From positions 80,500 through 125,956 of the forward strand of contig JALWQW010000019.1 of assembly GCA_026982895.1 (NCBI GenBank): a stretch of DNA of 45,457 nt. Reading direction: 5' to 3'. This DNA is from Microcaldota archaeon. Lineage in GTDB: Archaea > Micrarchaeota > Micrarchaeia > Anstonellales > J096. The notes beneath the pieces were generated by a model. It saw nothing but the letters and a program-made list of their open reading frames with translations. It was not told the origin of the DNA and made no database searches. Positions 35,550-44,165 of the stretch are shown here, one piece after another. Made by a program: the position numbers and the translations under genes. How positions within the stretch are numbered: the first letter of the stretch is position 1; each line of letters starts with the position of its first letter.

Positions 35550-38414
35550 ATGAGCAGCAAGGAAGAGCTGAAGGAGAAGGTGAAAGGAGTCATGAACAAT
35601 GCGTTAAGAAAGGGAGAGCGAAAACTTTCCGAGGTCATAGATGAGATGCGGTGGCCAGGAAAAGAAAATAAAGTTGTTAGAAAACTGATTAAAGTATTGA
35701 GGAAAGCAGAGGGCGATTTGGAGAAATTGGGTGAATTCCTCTATACCTTATACAAAGAGGATAGTGAGAAGGTATTCAGACTTATAGAGCTGATCAACGA
35801 GGATAGCAAGCTGAGGAAGTTAAGGAGTATCATGATAATGCAACATAAACCTAAAAAGAGGTACCTTCTAAAGTGGCTGAGCTTTCTAAAGGACGAGGGG
35901 TTCAACTTTTCATTAGATGAGAAAGAAACGGCTAAGGCGGTGTTGGGCTTAGCTGCTCTTTCTGGCTTAAATGAAATAAAAAACGAAGAGGATGTAAAGA
36001 AGGCTTTTGCTGTAGCTGTGTTGAGGGAAGCAGTGAGAAGAGATGAGTGGTTTATACGGGATTACGTGCCTGAACTTGCAGATAGGTTAGAGATAAGGGA
36101 AGAGCTTAAGCCTGAGTTGATGCTGTTAACGTTTGATGATTGGTTGTCTATAAGCAGAGAAGCTAAGGTGGCGTTAGAGAATATAGATTTTGGGATGTAC
36201 TTTGTGAATGACAGATATAAGAGTATGACTGAAGATGAGAAAGAAAGAGTAAAGGAGTTGGCAAGAGATGCAGCGAGAAGTGATAAAGAGGCGAGGCAAC
36301 ACGCAGCAGCCAAGCTTATGGATAAGGCAGGAATATGTGGATATTTTTTACCTGAGTTGACGCTGATGGCGTTTGATAGTGGAGGTAATGGGCGAGAAGT
36401 ATGCTCAATACTCCCAATACTAGCAGATAAAGCAGTTTATAAGAAAATGAATAAAAGAAGTAGGGAGTACCTTAAGAGATTAGTAAGAGAAACAATGATA
36501 CAAAAAGGCTGGAATAAGAGATATGCGGCAGTTCAGCTTATATGGGAGTTTGGTCTATACAAGGAGTTCAAGGCTGAGGTAATGCTACTGATGGTTGATC
36601 CTGTGGAGAAAGTAAGGCGATGTGCTAAACGGATCGTCGAGAATAGTATAGGCTCCAAAGAGGTTAGAACTATATATAAAGGAATAGATATTGTAGATAA
36701 GGATCGTGTTAAAGAGGTGATAAGGGAAGCGGTGAAGAGCGTTCATAGCGAGGTACGAGAAGCAGCGGCTAAGCTCATAGGGGAGCTAGGCCTGCAGGAG
36801 GAATTCAAAGCTGAGTTAACGCTGCTGAATTATGATGGAGATATCGACGTGAGCTTTGTCGCTGGAATAACATGGAAGAAGGGTGGTGTTGGTGATTTGA
36901 TAGCTGAGAAAGCTTTACACAAAGTGTATGACAACATGAGTGAAAAAGAAAAAAAGCAACTAAAGGAGCTGATAAGAGAAGCAGCGAGGAATGAAGATGA
37001 GAATAGAAGATATGCGGCGGCTAAGCTCATAGAGGAGCTAGGCCTCCAGGGGGAGTTGTTAGATGTTTTAATGAGTATGCTCTTTTACGATGCCAATAAC
37101 GTTATTGCTGCGGCAATGGAGGCCCTAAGTAAGTGGGATGAAGAGTTGAAGGAGAGAGGTAGCAGAGTAATGGATGAGCTGGATAAAAGGAAAGCAGGAT
37201 GGAGCAAAGAAATGAAAGAGGGGATAAAGGGGGCTACTAAAGGCTATCCATACGAGAGATACACTGCAGCTAAGCTCATAGGAGGACTGAGCCTGCAAGA
37301 GGAGTTCTTAGATGAGCTGGTGGAGCTGAGCTTCGATAAAGATAGAGATGTGGCTACAGCGGCAGCTGAAGCTTTAGGCAAGTGGGATAGGAAGCTGAGA
37401 AAGGAGAGCAGTAGTGTGCTCGCCGAGTTGGAGAAGAGGCGAAAAGGTTGGGCCAAGAAGTTTAGGGAAAAAATAAGGGAAGGAGTAAAGAGTGATAAAG
37501 AACATATGAGAGAAGCAGCAGCTAAGCTCATAGGTGAACTGAGCTTGCAGGAGGAGCTTAAGCCTGAGTTGATGCTGTTAACGTTCGATGATGCTGAGAC
37601 ATTACTTCATGAAAGATTTATAATGTGGGTCGCTTGGGATGCATGGAAGAAAGCTGGCTTAGGCGACGTAGAGGCAGAGTATGAAGTAATGAGCCGGGAG
37701 GAAAAAGAGCGCATAAAAGAGCTGATAAAAGAGGCGGCGAGGGGTGATGACTGTGGAAGGCGAAGAGGAGCAGCTGAACTCATAGGTGCGCTCAACTTAC
37801 TGCAGACAACAGAGTTTAAGATGGAATTGATACTACTGATGTTTGACAATGTTGAGAGAGTAAGAGGAAGGGCTGAATATGTATGGGAAGAAGCTAGGTT
37901 GGAAGACGTGAAAAAAATATATGCGAACATGAGCGAAGAGGAGAAAAAGCAACTAAAGGAGCTAATAAGAGATGCAGTGCAGAGTAATGTGGCAGGAAGA
38001 AACTATGCAGCAGCTAAGCTCATAGGTGAGTTAAGCCTACAAAAGGAATTTAAAGCTGAGTTGATGCTGCTGATATTTGATGGACATGAAGACGTAAGAA
38101 AAGCGGCTGAGGATGTATGGAAAAAGGCTAAGTTGGCTGATGTAAAAGGTGAATACAAAAAAATGAGTAAAGAGGATCGGGGAAAGATAAGTAAGCTCAT
38201 TCAAGAAGCATTAAGAAGCGAGACTTGGAGCCTAAACAGAGCAGGAAAAGAGCTCTTACAGGTCCTAGGGCTGAATGAGGATCTCCTCTATTTATGGGTA
38301 AGAATAGATGAAGTTAGAGAAGGCAAATTCTCATTGGATAATCCCTTTGCCCCTTCCACCCAAGCAAAGCTCATCGAAGAGCTGCTCTTGGCGATGGCAC
38401 TGCTCTGCTTATAG
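35550..38414 (+). CDS. HEAT-repeat protein B, large (shared C-terminal tail family)
   Basis: This 954-residue alpha-solenoid is the largest member of the local family. Its N-terminal domain matches A (GDLEKLGEFLYTLYKED, then AVLGLAALSGLNEIKNEEDV). About ten modules of 80-90 residues follow, each with a core like AAAKLIGELGLQEEF. Two module types are visible. Type 1 contains ELMLLTFD, VWKKAKLADVKGEYKKMS and ELIREAAR. Type 2 contains LVELSFDKDRDVATAAAEALG, KWD and a long RKGWAKKFREKI helix. The repeats are also similar at DNA level. The last 24 residues are the family tail, starting NPFAPSTQAKLIEELL and ending AMALLCL. It is predicted to be a soluble scaffold; the ligand is unknown. Confidence 0.87.
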   Translation: MSSKEELKEKVKGVMNNALRKGERKLSEVIDEMRWPGKENKVVRKLIKVLRKAEGDLEKLGEFLYTLYKEDSEKVFRLIELINEDSKLRKLRSIMIMQHKPKKRYLLKWLSFLKDEGFNFSLDEKETAKAVLGLAALSGLNEIKNEEDVKKAFAVAVLREAVRRDEWFIRDYVPELADRLEIREELKPELMLLTFDDWLSISREAKVALENIDFGMYFVNDRYKSMTEDEKERVKELARDAARSDKEARQHAAAKLMDKAGICGYFLPELTLMAFDSGGNGREVCSILPILADKAVYKKMNKRSREYLKRLVRETMIQKGWNKRYAAVQLIWEFGLYKEFKAEVMLLMVDPVEKVRRCAKRIVENSIGSKEVRTIYKGIDIVDKDRVKEVIREAVKSVHSEVREAAAKLIGELGLQEEFKAELTLLNYDGDIDVSFVAGITWKKGGVGDLIAEKALHKVYDNMSEKEKKQLKELIREAARNEDENRRYAAAKLIEELGLQGELLDVLMSMLFYDANNVIAAAMEALSKWDEELKERGSRVMDELDKRKAGWSKEMKEGIKGATKGYPYERYTAAKLIGGLSLQEEFLDELVELSFDKDRDVATAAAEALGKWDRKLRKESSSVLAELEKRRKGWAKKFREKIREGVKSDKEHMREAAAKLIGELSLQEELKPELMLLTFDDAETLLHERFIMWVAWDAWKKAGLGDVEAEYEVMSREEKERIKELIKEAARGDDCGRRRGAAELIGALNLLQTTEFKMELILLMFDNVERVRGRAEYVWEEARLEDVKKIYANMSEEEKKQLKELIRDAVQSNVAGRNYAAAKLIGELSLQKEFKAELMLLIFDGHEDVRKAAEDVWKKAKLADVKGEYKKMSKEDRGKISKLIQEALRSETWSLNRAGKELLQVLGLNEDLLYLWVRIDEVREGKFSLDNPFAPSTQAKLIEELLLAMALLCL
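38340..38414 (+). other. C-terminal family tail of HEAT protein B
   Basis: This 24-residue tail has Cys at position 23. Over about 68 bases its DNA differs from the tail of HEAT gene C at only about five positions, in contrast to the diverged bodies. Confidence 0.75.
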
Positions 38415-38489
38415 GGGGCTTTTAAGTTAAGTATATAAATGAGGAATATGTGAGCTGTAAAATTAGCAAGACTCATCGCTTGGACTTTA

Positions 38490-38499
38490 TTTTTAAATA
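38490..38499 (+). promoter_or_regulatory. TATA box of HEAT gene C
   Basis: TTTAAA at 38492-38497 is centred about 26 bases before GTG 38521 and supports a leaderless GTG start. Confidence 0.5.
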
Positions 38500-38520
38500 T
38501 TTTGTGTTGAGATCTTTATT

Positions 38521-40827
38521 GTGAAGAAGTTATTTAATTCCTCTTCGTCAAAGAGAAAGGTTCCAAATAAACACACTCTCCCTCCTGCTGAGGAAAAAAA
38601 TAAGAGAGTGGAAAAGTGTGCCTTAAGATTGGTACGCCTATACAGAAGAAAAGGGGAGAATGAATTATACAAAGAGCTCCTCAAGTTGTATCATGTCGAT
38701 GAGAAAAAATATGTTATTGTGTGGAAAGCTGTGAAGGAAAAATTACTGGCTAAAGGAGAAAAAGATGTGATAAGGCATATAGAAAATAGGTTGGAAAAAC
38801 TTAACTCTTCCGATAAAGACAGCTTATTTGAACATCACTCTATTTCAAAGTTTGTGGAGTTTGAACGGAAAAAGAAACCTGCAAGCACAACGCCTAAAGG
38901 AATATTAACAAAACTCTCTGGTTGGATAAACACCCCTTTTCTGACCTTTAAGAAGGTATGGGATGTTGTAAAACACAAAACATCTGTTCTTTTATGGAAA
39001 GTGATTGGTGGTGAGAAAGTCTTCCAGCTCATGCTAGCAGCACTCTCTTCAAATGAATCAGAAGCTAGATCAGCCGTAGAAAAGTTGAAGAACAGGAATT
39101 TATTTATGTACTATCGTATTGCTGAGAGAGAAAGAAAGGATATTTTAATAGAAAAATTTAGAGAGCGTTTACTGAATCCCACATCAGTTATAATAAAAAT
39201 TCCTGTGGAGACGAAATACATTTATGGAAATCCAGGCTCTGCTAGTGGTCGAGGACTAGAGGTTCATCATCTTAAGAAAATCGAAGAAAAATGGGAGGAG
39301 TTCACTCCTGCACTGTGGCTTACATATCAGCTCGATTTATATGATGAGCTTTCATCACCTCTCTTCACTGCGGTTGCTAAAGGACAGATTGGAGCCTTTT
39401 GGGTTGTGGAGAAATGGAGAAAACTTCTGTTAAGAAGAGGACATGATCTAAAAGATAAGTTTAGGTATCTCTCTTCCCCAGAGCAGGCTCAGGTTAAGCA
39501 GGCTTTAAAGGAGGAGTTCGGGAAGGTTATTAGAGGAGCTATAGTGACAGATTATTCTTCATCTTATTCCTCCTATGATGCTTCTGAATTTCTGAGTCTG
39601 GTATCTTGGTTGGGTTTACAGAATGAATTAAAACCTGAGTTGATGGTGCTGAAGTTTAATGGTTATAACAAAGTGAGGGAATGGGCCGAGGATATATGGA
39701 AGGAAGCTGGCTTAGGGGATGTGAAGAAGGAATACGACGAGATGAAAGCAGAAGAAGAGGAGAGAGTAAAAGAGCTGATAAGGGAAGCAACGGAAGGCAC
39801 GTGGGGAGAGGCTTACGGTGCCATCAAACTTGTAGATGAACTGGGATTGCAAAACGAATTTTTGAATATATTAATAGAGTCGGTATTTGATGATACATGG
39901 ATAGAGTTTAGTGAACATTATGACTCTATACCTATTGCTGCGCTTGATAATATATGCAAATTGGACAAGAGGTTCAGGAAGAAAGGTATTTCTGTTTGGA
40001 AGAGATTAGAGGAACAAAGGAGGATAAATGGAAAAAACAAACTAGAGGTGTTGATAAAGGAGAGTGGAAAAAGCGACAATAATGCAAAGAGACTTATAAC
40101 CGTTCAAGTTATAGATAGGCTCCATCTGCAGAATGAGTTCAAGCATGAGTTAACGCTATTAATGTTTGATGGAGATAACAAAGTGAGAGAAACTGCCAGA
40201 GACACATGGAAGAATGCTAAGTTTGGTGACGTGAAGGCTGTATATGAGGCAATGGATAAAGAAGAGAAGGACCAACTAAAAGGATTGATAAAAGAGGCAG
40301 TGAAGAGTAATAGCTGGGAGAGGCGAGCGGCAGCAGTTAAGCTCATACATACATTGGGCTTGCAGGCGGAGTTCTTGGAGGAGTTAGTATGGTTAGCATT
40401 AGACGACAATATAGAAGTAGCTGGAGTAGCGGATGAGGCTCTTGACAAGTGGGATGAAGAACTTAAAAAGGGGGGATCCAGTATAAGGATCGAGTTAGAG
40501 AAGAAACGGAAACAGCTCCCTCTAGAAGTGAAGGAGAAGGTAAAAGAAGCAATAAAAAGTAATGAAGAGGAGAGGCGCACAACAATAATTAAGTTGATAG
40601 CGAAGCTGGAATTACAAAGAGAGCTTTTAGACATTTTAGTAGAGCTTGTTTTCGACAAGAATCCCGACGTTAGAAATGCAGCAAAAGAAATACTCGTTCC
40701 ATGGGCTAAAGAGATGCAGGAAAGACTTACGGAGGGCAAAGCCCGCTTAGCCAACCCCTTTGCCCCTTCCACGCAAGCAAAGCTCATCGAAGAGCTGCTC
40801 TTGGCGATGACAGTGCTCTGCTCATAG
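38521..40827 (+). CDS. HEAT-repeat protein C (shared C-terminal tail family)
   Basis: This 768-residue protein starts at GTG 38521. The first 350 residues are diverged: a basic Ser/Lys-rich start, helical segments (LYKELLKLYHVDEKKYVIV), a possible linker, and a region that I cannot match to A, B or D. From about residue 350 come four or five family modules (LVSWLGLQNELKPELMVLKF, IWKEAGLGDVKKEYDEMKA, LHLQNEFKHELTLLMFDGD), with at least one type 2 module (LEELVWLALDDNIEVAGVAD then KWDEELKKGG). It ends with the family tail, starting NPFAPSTQAKLIEELL and ending AMTVLCS. It reads as a family member with a replaced N-terminal half. Function unknown. Confidence 0.84.
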   Translation: MKKLFNSSSSKRKVPNKHTLPPAEEKNKRVEKCALRLVRLYRRKGENELYKELLKLYHVDEKKYVIVWKAVKEKLLAKGEKDVIRHIENRLEKLNSSDKDSLFEHHSISKFVEFERKKKPASTTPKGILTKLSGWINTPFLTFKKVWDVVKHKTSVLLWKVIGGEKVFQLMLAALSSNESEARSAVEKLKNRNLFMYYRIAERERKDILIEKFRERLLNPTSVIIKIPVETKYIYGNPGSASGRGLEVHHLKKIEEKWEEFTPALWLTYQLDLYDELSSPLFTAVAKGQIGAFWVVEKWRKLLLRRGHDLKDKFRYLSSPEQAQVKQALKEEFGKVIRGAIVTDYSSSYSSYDASEFLSLVSWLGLQNELKPELMVLKFNGYNKVREWAEDIWKEAGLGDVKKEYDEMKAEEEERVKELIREATEGTWGEAYGAIKLVDELGLQNEFLNILIESVFDDTWIEFSEHYDSIPIAALDNICKLDKRFRKKGISVWKRLEEQRRINGKNKLEVLIKESGKSDNNAKRLITVQVIDRLHLQNEFKHELTLLMFDGDNKVRETARDTWKNAKFGDVKAVYEAMDKEEKDQLKGLIKEAVKSNSWERRAAAVKLIHTLGLQAEFLEELVWLALDDNIEVAGVADEALDKWDEELKKGGSSIRIELEKKRKQLPLEVKEKVKEAIKSNEEERRTTIIKLIAKLELQRELLDILVELVFDKNPDVRNAAKEILVPWAKEMQERLTEGKARLANPFAPSTQAKLIEELLLAMTVLCS
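40753..40827 (+). other. C-terminal family tail of HEAT protein C
   Basis: This is a 24-residue tail with Cys at position 23. Sequence similarity to gene B continues past the stop codon (TAGTGGCTTTT here, TAGGGGGCTTTT in B), so the shared block extends outside the coding region. Confidence 0.75.
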
Positions 40828-40831
40828 TGGC

Positions 40832-40839
40832 TTTTTAAC
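40832..40839 (+). promoter_or_regulatory. TATA box of the methyltransferase gene
   Basis: TTTTTAAC is centred about 26 bases before ATG 40862. AAGGAGAG, 4-11 bases before the ATG, could also act as a ribosome-binding site if transcription reads through from HEAT gene C. Confidence 0.45.
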
Positions 40840-40861
40840 CTTTCCTGATAAGGAGAGATTA

Positions 40862-41461
40862 ATGGTCGAAAGAAATTCATTGAGAAAAATCACAGACGTG
40901 CTTCCCGTTAAAGCAAGGGGCAATGTGTATTGGCCCGACGAAGATAGCAAATTCCTTCTCTCTGCTGTCCTCGATGAGAGAGGGCTTTTGCTGGACATGG
41001 GCTGCGGCTCGGGGTTCATAGCCATAAACTACGTGGCAAGTGGCGAGAATAAAAAGGCTGTATGCGTCGATATTGACGAAGAGGCTTTGGAGGTTGCTAA
41101 GGAGAACGCGGATGAATATGGCTTTTCTGACAGAGTATCTTTCATCCGCTCAGATTTATTCTCCAATGTTGATGGCAATTATGATGTAATAGCCTTTAAC
41201 CCTCCTTATTTGAGCTTAGATGTCGTGAACGAGATCTCGCGGGACAAAGCCATCCACGACGACGGTGTCATAGAGCGCTTCATACAAGAGGCTCCAAAAT
41301 ACCTTAATCCTAGCGGCGTTATTTTCCTAGTAACTTCAACGGACCACGAGAGGAGCGACGAGATTCACAGCCTTTTAGAGGGGCTCGGCTGGAAATCGCT
41401 GAAAAAAAGACCTATGGGCTACGGGGAAGACCTCATACTTTGGCAGTATAGAAAAGAATAG
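40862..41461 (+). CDS. HemK2/Mtq2-like N5-glutamine methyltransferase
   Basis: This 199-residue class I SAM methyltransferase lacks the N-terminal domain of bacterial PrmC, as in archaeal and eukaryotic HemK2/Mtq2, which methylate the GGQ glutamine of release factor aRF1/eRF1. The start region VYWPDEDSKFLLSAV is family-like. The SAM motif is LLLDMGCGSGFIAI (residues 42-55), followed by AVCVDIDEEALEVAKEN, and the catalytic NPPY motif is at 113-116. The last segment GWKSLKKRPMGYGEDLILW completes the fold. It lies between HEAT genes C and D. Archaeal HemK2 is a housekeeping gene, so this may be chance, but co-conservation would be informative. Confidence 0.9.
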   Translation: MVERNSLRKITDVLPVKARGNVYWPDEDSKFLLSAVLDERGLLLDMGCGSGFIAINYVASGENKKAVCVDIDEEALEVAKENADEYGFSDRVSFIRSDLFSNVDGNYDVIAFNPPYLSLDVVNEISRDKAIHDDGVIERFIQEAPKYLNPSGVIFLVTSTDHERSDEIHSLLEGLGWKSLKKRPMGYGEDLILWQYRKE

Positions 41462-41462
41462 C

Positions 41463-41471
41463 TCTTTTAAT
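41463..41471 (+). promoter_or_regulatory. TATA box of HEAT gene D
   Basis: CTTTTAATC is centred about 25 bases before ATG 41492. It overlaps the stop region of the methyltransferase gene. Confidence 0.45.
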
Positions 41472-41491
41472 CCTTCTGCCCAAAAATATGC

Positions 41492-42817
41492 ATGGCCGAT
41501 GAGGAGTTAGGGAAAAAGAAGAAGGGTTCTAAGAAAAGTGGTTCCTCTCTAAGCACGATATCCCAAGCTCCTTTAACCGACGAGGAGAAGCGCATTCTTG
41601 TGAGAGAGGCCAAGGCGTTTTTAAGAGAAGTCGGCGGCGATATGGAATACTTTGGCGATGAAATGGGCAAGCTTTTCAGGAAAGATCCTGAAAGGGCTGT
41701 TAAATTGATGTCCGCCCTTTCCCATATGCCGAGGCCAAAACAAGTGTTTAAGCTCATGCCTATGATGTCCTCGTCTTTTTTGGACACGCTAATGGCGGAA
41801 AAAGCCGATGCCATCTTCAAAGAGCCCCGAAATGATATACTCTTTGGATTGGCCTTTTTCTCTGGAAAGCCGATAACAAATGAAGAAGATATTCTTAAGG
41901 CTGCTGCCTATAAACTCGTCAGCGATATAATTAAGAGCAGGGTTGAAAACTTCAACATGGACATCGCCAACAAACAAGTGTTTGAGGCTGTGGCTAAGTT
42001 TAAACTCTTTGAATTTCTCCCGGCTATATTCAATCCCGACAATTATAACAATGGATTCATACCCCTCGATAATATGATTCTATTCGTTAACATGCCGAAG
42101 CAGGAGCTCACCGACCCTGAGTTGAGGAAGGAAATAGCGGAGGTGTTATCCAAAAATCTTAACAGCTCTTATTTATCCAATAAAATATTGGCAGTGGTTA
42201 TGGCCGAAAAGCTTAACCTTTCCTCGTCGATACCGCAGTTAAAAGATTTATCGTCTGAAAAAAGGCGGGCTCTACTCATAGAGTTGCTTGAAGCTAAGCT
42301 CTCCGGCAAAGAGCAGAAGCCAAAGACAGGTATCTTTGATCATGGTTTTGATAAAGTTACTGTGGCTGTTATTATTAAGGCTTTCAGTATGGAATCATTA
42401 TACCCATATATCCTCATGCTCCGTTTAGATAAAAGTGATATGATTGGGTCGCGTATTGATGACGTTTGGTTTGATCTTCTTAAAACCCTCAAAAAATCTT
42501 CCAAGGAAATCTTCAACGACTTCTCTGAGAAAGAAAAATCTGCCATCATGGACAAACTCCTCGAAGCTTCTTCATCGCCGCAAAAAGGCCTTGCCATGAG
42601 AGCTTTGGCTTTGATAGATGAATTAGGTATTGACCTATTCGCCGAGCGGAAGCTGTTGGAGAACTTCCTCAACAATCCCTCTCCTGAAGTTGTTAAAACA
42701 ACAGCCACTATGCTAAATAATAGCTTGCCAAAGGAGAAATCCATAAATCCTCTTTCATATGTCGATAAGCCACACCTCTTCACATCTCTTTTCCGCAGCT
42801 TGAGAGATTTGTGTTAG
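41492..42817 (+). CDS. degenerate HEAT-like protein D (shared C-terminal tail family)
   Basis: This 441-residue helical protein is the most diverged family member. It begins with a Lys/Ser-rich stretch (GKKKKGSKKSGSS). The N-terminal domain is recognisable against A and B: GDMEYFGDEMGKLFRKDPER aligns with GDWKKLGEALYAIYKQDKKK, and FGLAFFSGKPITNEEDILKA with LGLAALSGLKEVESEEDVKK. The middle is helical, without the crisp AAKLIGELGLQ core, but near the end a HEAT-like pair appears (KGLAMRALALIDELGIDLF, then SPEVVKTTATMLNNSL). It ends with NPLSYVDKPHLF and finally RDLC, placing Cys exactly at tail position 23. The zincin gene begins 31 bases downstream. Confidence 0.78.
   Translation: MADEELGKKKKGSKKSGSSLSTISQAPLTDEEKRILVREAKAFLREVGGDMEYFGDEMGKLFRKDPERAVKLMSALSHMPRPKQVFKLMPMMSSSFLDTLMAEKADAIFKEPRNDILFGLAFFSGKPITNEEDILKAAAYKLVSDIIKSRVENFNMDIANKQVFEAVAKFKLFEFLPAIFNPDNYNNGFIPLDNMILFVNMPKQELTDPELRKEIAEVLSKNLNSSYLSNKILAVVMAEKLNLSSSIPQLKDLSSEKRRALLIELLEAKLSGKEQKPKTGIFDHGFDKVTVAVIIKAFSMESLYPYILMLRLDKSDMIGSRIDDVWFDLLKTLKKSSKEIFNDFSEKEKSAIMDKLLEASSSPQKGLAMRALALIDELGIDLFAERKLLENFLNNPSPEVVKTTATMLNNSLPKEKSINPLSYVDKPHLFTSLFRSLRDLC
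42746..42817 (+). other. C-terminal family tail of HEAT protein D
   Basis: The tail has 23 residues, starts at Asn-Pro and ends at Cys23. Positions N1, P2, S4, L11, L15, L19, L22 and C23 match or are conservative to A, B and C. Confidence 0.55.
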
Positions 42818-42818
42818 C

Positions 42819-42829
42819 TTATTAAATCT
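42819..42829 (+). promoter_or_regulatory. TATA box of the small zincin gene
   Basis: TTATTAAATC is centred about 24 bases before ATG 42848, indicating a leaderless mRNA. Confidence 0.45.
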
Positions 42830-42847
42830 TACACCCAAAAAATTAAG

Positions 42848-43432
42848 ATGGACCGCCTGCATGAGGCATACGATATTAAGGAGCACATAAAGAGTTCCAT
42901 GAAGCCCTTCTATAAGTCAAGAGGACATGTTGAAAAATCCCTTTACATGAGCGCTCCGCATATTTTCAATAAGATTTTTAAAGCAGCTGCGGATATTCAT
43001 ATAAATAGTTATTCCCTTGACACATTGATACGAAATACAATTAGGCGTATTGAATTCAAAGGCAGACATCCAATGAATAGGGCGTATGTTATATTTTCAG
43101 ATGTACCCCCAATAGAGCCTAAAATATATCTTTTTGATTATGGATTTAAGGCTATGAGAAATGTCGTCGTTGGTTTAGCTCTCCTTTCCCACGAGCTTTT
43201 TCATGTTTTCTATGGTTTGGAACGTGCTAGATGGGATATATCACCTAAAACTGCTTTTGAATATAGTATGGAGGAACTATCGGCTCTTCTCTTTGAGCGA
43301 GAAATTATAATGAAGTTTCCCAAGGCTCATATACATTCAGATAAACTTATAATATCTGCTTTGGAAGATGTCAATAAATTTATAGACCTCTACGCTCATC
43401 ACGATGAAAAGAGAATCATTGTGAAAATTTAA
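42848..43432 (+). CDS. small HExxH zinc-peptidase-like protein
   Basis: This 194-residue soluble protein contains SHELFHVFYG, where HELFH (115-119) fits the HExxH zinc motif. A Glu-rich helix MEELSALLFE (141-150) lies 22-31 residues later and could supply the third ligand as in gluzincins. The region between (ERARWDISPKTAFEY) is typical in length. The N-terminal 100 residues are mixed helix and strand with no family I recognise. There is no signal peptide, so it would act in the cytoplasm. It follows HEAT gene D by 31 bases on the same strand and is convergent with the coiled-coil gene. Whether it cleaves anything is an inference from the motif. Confidence 0.75.
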   Translation: MDRLHEAYDIKEHIKSSMKPFYKSRGHVEKSLYMSAPHIFNKIFKAAADIHINSYSLDTLIRNTIRRIEFKGRHPMNRAYVIFSDVPPIEPKIYLFDYGFKAMRNVVVGLALLSHELFHVFYGLERARWDISPKTAFEYSMEELSALLFEREIIMKFPKAHIHSDKLIISALEDVNKFIDLYAHHDEKRIIVKI

Positions 43433-43436
43433 GCCC

Positions 43437-44165
43437 TTAAGCGAATAAATCATTTATTTTGTTTCTCAATTCAAGATATTTATGCTGCAGGTCTTCGAAC
43501 TCTTTCTCCTCTTCTTCGCTGAAACTGTTAAGCTGCCTTTTGGCATTTAGGAGCTGTATTTTTGATGAAACGACTTCCATCTCTTTAAGCAGTTTATTGA
43601 GCTCTTCTTTTTTGTAGCTTTTCATCCAATACAGCTTACTGTTGAAGGGATGAATTGCTGGCTCAAACGGTATAGAGCTTTTCAAGCCTTCCTCACTTTT
43701 TTCAACACCCACTTTCAATTTTATCAGCGGTTCGTGGAGAGCAAAGGCTTTTTCTTTATTTTCTTCATCTATAGCTTCAAGTAAATTCTCCGTGATTTTC
43801 CCGTTGTACAAGCTTTCTTTTATCTGCTCTTCTATATTAAGCTCTTCCCCTATTTTATACACTTTTACTAACGACGAAACCTCCACATAATTGTGTTGCA
43901 CGACAAAGGAGCACACGCGCATCTCTTCCTTGAATGCGCTGTTTCCCAGAGCTTTTTTCAGACTCTCTGTCTCCATAGCCCTTTCTAATTTTTCTAAACA
44001 TGGCTCCACATATTTGTGATGAGCAATTGTGTATTTCAGACTTGGCAACTCCACATCGGCGTTACTTCTATCACTTTCTTCTCCTTTCTGCCTTAAACTT
44101 TTCAGAAGCTTATTCCATGCAATTATGAATTCGGTCAAGTTCTTTGAGACATCTTCACCATCCAT
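43437..44165 (-). CDS. helical coiled-coil protein coupled to the S16 protease gene
   Basis: I do not recognise this 242-residue acidic, helical protein. Predicted coiled-coil segments lie near the C-terminus (KEELNKLLKEMEVVSSKIQL, then EFEDLQHKYLELRNKINDLF). It has no signal peptide or membrane helix. Its ATG at 44165 lies 31 bases inside the 3' end of the upstream protease gene in another frame, with GGGGATGAT as ribosome-binding site, so the two are translationally coupled. A regulatory or substrate-delivery partner of the membrane protease is a reasonable guess only. Confidence 0.72.
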   Translation of the reverse strand: MDGEDVSKNLTEFIIAWNKLLKSLRQKGEESDRSNADVELPSLKYTIAHHKYVEPCLEKLERAMETESLKKALGNSAFKEEMRVCSFVVQHNYVEVSSLVKVYKIGEELNIEEQIKESLYNGKITENLLEAIDEENKEKAFALHEPLIKLKVGVEKSEEGLKSSIPFEPAIHPFNSKLYWMKSYKKEELNKLLKEMEVVSSKIQLLNAKRQLNSFSEEEEKEFEDLQHKYLELRNKINDLFA

